DNA of 64,000 bases. Source: Picochlorum sp. 'celeri'. Taxonomy: Eukaryota > Chlorophyta > Trebouxiophyceae. This document shows positions 61,969 to 64,000 of this stretch, in pieces (within the stretch, counting starts at the first letter, position 1; each line of letters begins with the position of its first letter). The notes beneath the pieces were generated by a model. The model was given only the letters and a program-made list of their open reading frames with translations. It did not search any database and had not been told where the DNA came from. The stretch covers positions 682,001 to 746,000 of the forward strand of contig JAACMV010000005.1 of the NCBI GenBank assembly GCA_010909725.1. Reading direction: 5' to 3'. The translations under genes were made by a program, and so were the position numbers.

Positions 61969-62298
61969 GATGCCTCCAAGTATTCAAAGACAACTCGTGG
62001 AGCTGCCCCTGGTGAGCAAAACGTTGGGTGTTCAATTCAGGAAAATAGCCTCGCAGGAGACGTTTGGTATTCAGGCATGCATACAAATATAAATAAATAA
62101 ATAGTTTCCAGATCGAACCAGTATGCCGGCTTGTAAAAAGTATCGTCAGTGCTCTCGCGTGTGCAAGGCGCGTGTCTTTTGGTCACGTGCCCGTACCCGG
62201 AACCGTCACATCTATGATCAGATATGGTGGCTGAAACCATTTGAGAGAGACTACTGAGAGAGACTCCAGTCATCTATCGATGTGATCTTATGCAAGAT
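61969..62298. other. Intergenic with a CACGTG box
   Basis: About 330 bases between the ZIP start and the RUS-family stop. A perfect G-box (CACGTG, 62184-62189) lies about 220 bases upstream of the ZIP gene, and there is a short AT-rich tract near 62090. No open frame of interest. Confidence 0.4.
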
Positions 62299-63555
62299 TC
62301 ATTCCTTCTTTTTCAATGAGATCCTCGAAGAACCCTGGTTGAGCAACACAGGATCCATGGTCCATGGGGACTGTTTCAAAGCCTCCATGAAGCGAGCAAC
62401 CATTCTCTGGCTCACTGGTGCACTCATGCCCATACACAATGCGTCGAGGTACGCTCTGATAACATCTTCTCCTGGTATGCATCTGTCTGTCAGAAAAACG
62501 TAGATTCTATGCCGTTTCATCGTGGACTGAACAATACAATGCATGGCTTGAGCATCATCAAACACATCAACAAGCCTCTTGATAGCAGCTGGATCACGCC
62601 TCTGTACACTGTCTAAACTCGGAGCAATAATAATATCAATGTATGAAAAGGGCACTATATCCAGAAAAGGTATCCCTGGCAGCAAAGGTTCCAGTCGTGC
62701 CACCTGCTCTGGTACAAGTATCTGCTGCTCCTTCTGCAGCCATGCATGAAAAAGAATACCCAACCGAAATCTATTCAACCGAGTGATACGCAGGCACCGC
62801 ATTGCCTTGATATTTGCATGTATATGTATATATGTGAGAACAATGAAGCAGACAATTGCTGCCTGAGGAATTGACGATTCTGACAATCTGGCCAGCAGCA
62901 GACCAAGCAGCAAGCCAATTGCTGTTATTGCTGTTTCTTGTGCAGACTCGCAGGCAGCCACATTGGCAGCGTTCTGTTGGAGTGCAAAGTGCTGAGTTAA
63001 AGCCATACGCGTGGAGGAGCCAGCGACGCCCGTCACAGCTTGGCATACTGCACCCAGCAAATACATGATTAAGAATTTGTGCTTGTCAAAGAATGGTGCA
63101 CAAATCTGCAGCGTGAGAGCAATGTCGTTGCATATATCTGCTGCTAGTCTCCATTGCTTCGAGTGAGAATCAAATGAAGAGCTTTTAGAGCATACATATA
63201 GACTAGAAATAGTCGCAATAGTCTCCTTGGCAGCGATTGATAACGTTGCAGCGACAATGCTGGCATCCTTGTTGCCAAAGCCCAACCCTAGCAGAATGGA
63301 TTGGTTGGACAGCATTCCCCGTATATACGAGGACAACCCTTGAATACTATCGTATATTTGAAAGGTCAGATAGTCGGGCGTGACCGACGCAGGGTACCCA
63401 GCTGGCAGAAACAAGTCTCTGGCAATTGTCTTCAACCCAAATACATCCTGGAAACACTTCAAGGACGACGAACATGATGTTCCCCCGACCCGTAAAGGTC
63501 GGACACTGCCTTCAGAGTCGACAATAAGACTATTTTCTCTATCAATAATAGTCAT
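62299..63555 (-). CDS. RUS family (root UVB sensitive, DUF647) protein
   Basis: 418 residues, no intron. The DUF647 core spans about 50-290. It shows LFLPAGYPASVTPDYLTFQIYDSIQGLSSYIRGML followed by QSILLGLGFGNKDASIVAAT, which with TGVAGSSTRMALTQHFA are the strongest family signatures. Several hydrophobic segments follow (AITAIGLLLGLLLARL, AAIVCFIVLTYIHI). The C-terminal third is a soluble domain with a PLLPGIPFLDIVPFS motif. Arabidopsis RUS1/RUS2 act in UV-B response and auxin transport, others are plastid-located; the animal RUSF1 is also a member. Role here unknown. Confidence 0.9.
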   Translation of the reverse strand: MTIIDRENSLIVDSEGSVRPLRVGGTSCSSSLKCFQDVFGLKTIARDLFLPAGYPASVTPDYLTFQIYDSIQGLSSYIRGMLSNQSILLGLGFGNKDASIVAATLSIAAKETIATISSLYVCSKSSSFDSHSKQWRLAADICNDIALTLQICAPFFDKHKFLIMYLLGAVCQAVTGVAGSSTRMALTQHFALQQNAANVAACESAQETAITAIGLLLGLLLARLSESSIPQAAIVCFIVLTYIHIHANIKAMRCLRITRLNRFRLGILFHAWLQKEQQILVPEQVARLEPLLPGIPFLDIVPFSYIDIIIAPSLDSVQRRDPAAIKRLVDVFDDAQAMHCIVQSTMKRHRIYVFLTDRCIPGEDVIRAYLDALCMGMSAPVSQRMVARFMEALKQSPWTMDPVLLNQGSSRISLKKKE

Positions 63556-63780
63556 ATGTTTGAATAGAGCAAATTCATCAGAGAGAAAGGAATAAATAGC
63601 TCTGTATTGGACCTCACCAATCGACGGTGCTCATGAGCAATCTAGTGCCAAAAACAATCTCCCATTGAATGGCACGTTTCATGGGAGACAATAGGTATCG
63701 TACTGCACAGGGCCAGCATGCGTCATCACCTTGGCCTTGCGCTCTTCGTGTACCTAAAAATATTTAAAAATTCAAATAAA

Positions 63781-64000
63781 ATGACATCAAGGGCAGCAAT
63801 GCCCGTCTCCGTGATGATCATGGAACCACATGCATTGGCCAAACTGCATTCCATGCCAGGAGTCTTTGCTCAGCGTGGATGGAGTACCAGATGCTCTTCT
63901 ACACGATTGATTCATGGTAGAATACAATTATATTTCAGTATTTCAGGTCGTCAGAGGGTGCAATGCAGTGCGACCACTCCATCCCCACCAAGTCAGCCTT
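63781..64000 (+). CDS. Partial gene at the right edge, N-terminus only
   Basis: Open from ATG 63781 to the end of the window (73 codons). It begins MTSRAAMPVSVMIMEPH and is rich in Ser, Thr, Arg and Gln with almost no acidic residues; the last visible part reads VQCSATTPSPPSQP. Such composition suits an organelle transit peptide, so this is probably the start of an imported protein. A GT at 63918 and an AG at 63937 could also frame a small intron. The product cannot be told. Confidence 0.4.
   Translation, partial: MTSRAAMPVSVMIMEPHALAKLHSMPGVFAQRGWSTRCSSTRLIHGRIQLYFSISGRQRVQCSATTPSPPSQP

Overview
This window is nuclear DNA of a small-genome photosynthetic eukaryote. Its genes resemble plant and algal families: the ORANGE plastid zinc-finger protein, a plastid site-2 protease, a lumenal FKBP, plastid-type tryptophan synthase beta, a YqeH/BPG2 GTPase, a U32 protein, HPPK-DHPS and RecX. 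They sit beside purely eukaryotic genes (MRE11, PCNA, LIG1, PHF5A, RCE1, SDA1, DBP4). Introns are spliceosomal (GT..AG, mostly 40-314 nt), there are no operons, and one tRNA gene has an intron. A green-lineage microalga is the most natural fit, but a secondary alga cannot be excluded from sequence alone.

Layout. 1-4.3 kb: a diverged tandem duplication with an interrupted reading frame, a 515-residue protein of unknown function, and an intron-containing tRNA-Gln(CTG). 4.7-30.7 kb: dense genes, namely an NmrA-like reductase, SDA1, HIR/prohibitin-like, ORANGE, DNA ligase I, a plastid S2P protease, SAHH, a PPTase, a phytocyanin-like protein, RecX, a small membrane protein, DBP4, a GHMP kinase, a Spinster-type MFS transporter, a large ankyrin/RGG protein and a DUF285-repeat surface protein. 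31-49.9 kb: FKBP, mercaptopyruvate sulfurtransferase, a HugZ-like protein, RSM22/METTL17, RCE1, MRE11, a BPG2-like GTPase, PCNA, a MUL1/SP1-like RING ligase, TrpB and ValRS. 50-53.1 kb is the only large gene-poor block: a short orphan reading frame, a GC-rich island, degenerate short repeats and two diverged copies of a decayed element. 53.1-64 kb: a DUF2045-like protein, PHF5A, a U32 protein, HPPK-DHPS, a metallo-beta-lactamase-fold protein, a ZIP transporter, a RUS-family protein and a gene cut by the window edge.

Introns are few, and where present they usually lie within the first 10-60 codons, so first exons are tiny and several true starts are hidden upstream of the long open frames. I rebuilt these first exons by eye for SDA1, HIR, OR, SAHH, PPTase, the phytocyanin-like gene, the GHMP kinase, the DUF285 gene, MRE11, BPG2, PCNA, TrpB, ValRS, PHF5A and HPPK-DHPS.

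Functional themes: genome maintenance (LIG1, MRE11, PCNA, possibly RecX), ribosome and organelle-translation biogenesis (SDA1, DBP4, BPG2, RSM22, U32, ValRS), plastid proteostasis (OR, S2P, FKBP, possibly the RING ligase) and one-carbon/methyl metabolism (SAHH, folate). The most unusual noncoding signal is a 53-nt element shared by the intergenic regions RCE1/MRE11 and BPG2/PCNA. It has one compensatory base-pair change, and the MRE11 copy is followed by several strong hairpins.
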